Part shown: in pieces, positions 5,990 to 6,055 of the stretch
How the letters are laid out: each line of letters starts with the position of its first letter
Numbering within the stretch: position 1 is the stretch's first letter
Source: K23-9 sp964460665
GTDB taxonomy: Bacteria > Planctomycetota > Planctomycetia > Pirellulales > Pirellulaceae
NCBI GenBank assembly: GCA_964460665.1
Contig: CAYWSL010000308.1
Coordinates: 1 to 6,055 of the forward strand
Direction: 5' to 3'
DNA: 6,055 nt
Position numbers and translations under genes: made by a program
Notes under the pieces: generated by a model
Database searches by the model: none
What the model was told of the DNA's origin: nothing
What the model saw: only the letters and a program-made list of their open reading frames with translations

Positions 5990-6055
5990 TCGCGATAGGA
6001 CCTTGGGCGTTTAAGCAGTCCCAGCCGCTTGCGCGATCCGGGCTCACTTCCCGTT

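Larger units (their letters stand above)
5845..6055. other. Intergenic region upstream of the kinase; no sizeable gene
   Basis: No frame on either strand gives a recognisable protein in these 211 bases, and no tRNA-like fold was noticed. The region holds the inverted repeat at 5865-5878, a minus-strand TATATT box, a plus-strand TATAAG box (5908-5913) and a short open frame with a strong Shine-Dalgarno (5939-5989). From about 5911 to the window end the sequence gives me the impression of a planctomycete dispersed intergenic repeat, but this rests on memory only. The weak self-complementarity around 5942-5961 (GGTTT and AAACC) is too small to call. Confidence 0.5.

Overview
The window looks like chromosomal DNA of a marine planctomycete of the Rhodopirellula/Pirellulales type. 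That is an inference from three things: the moderate GC content, the style of the large kinase-ATPase protein, and a palindromic GTGGGACAGG-type intergenic repeat that I associate with that group. No database search was possible.

Positions 1-155 are a non-coding leader with a small hairpin, three imperfect T-tract/GTTRGAC repeats and a second perfect hairpin. Positions 156-1934 hold three co-oriented housekeeping genes in the classic bacterial order secE - nusG - rplK. They encode the SecYEG translocon subunit E, the transcription elongation/termination factor NusG with a long acidic N-terminal extension, and ribosomal protein L11. The gaps between them are 79 and 86 bp, compatible with one transcript, and a small inverted repeat lies in the rplK leader. 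The usual next gene, rplA (L1), does not follow rplK here.

Positions 1935-2028 are a convergent intergenic gap dominated by a pair of mutually inverted arms, each of which is itself a palindrome. The element ends exactly at the stop codon of the opposing gene and is well placed to act as a bidirectional terminator. Positions 2029-5823 (minus strand) encode a roughly 1264-residue cytosolic protein. It has an N-terminal Hanks-type Ser/Thr kinase, a STAND/AAA_16-like ATPase, a winged-helix-like segment and a long helical, TPR-like C-terminal half, the general layout of mycobacterial PknK. The kinase has most catalytic residues but carries Gly where the alpha-C glutamate is expected, and DYG in place of DFG.

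Positions 5824-6055 hold no large gene. They contain the leader of the kinase gene with a small inverted repeat and, on the plus strand, a 16-codon open frame with a near-ideal Shine-Dalgarno and a -10-like box. The rest of this end may be a dispersed intergenic repeat.

secE, nusG and rplK serve core gene expression and secretion. The kinase-ATPase is probably a signalling protein whose input and targets cannot be read from the sequence. I see no defence island, CRISPR array, transposase, tRNA or rRNA.
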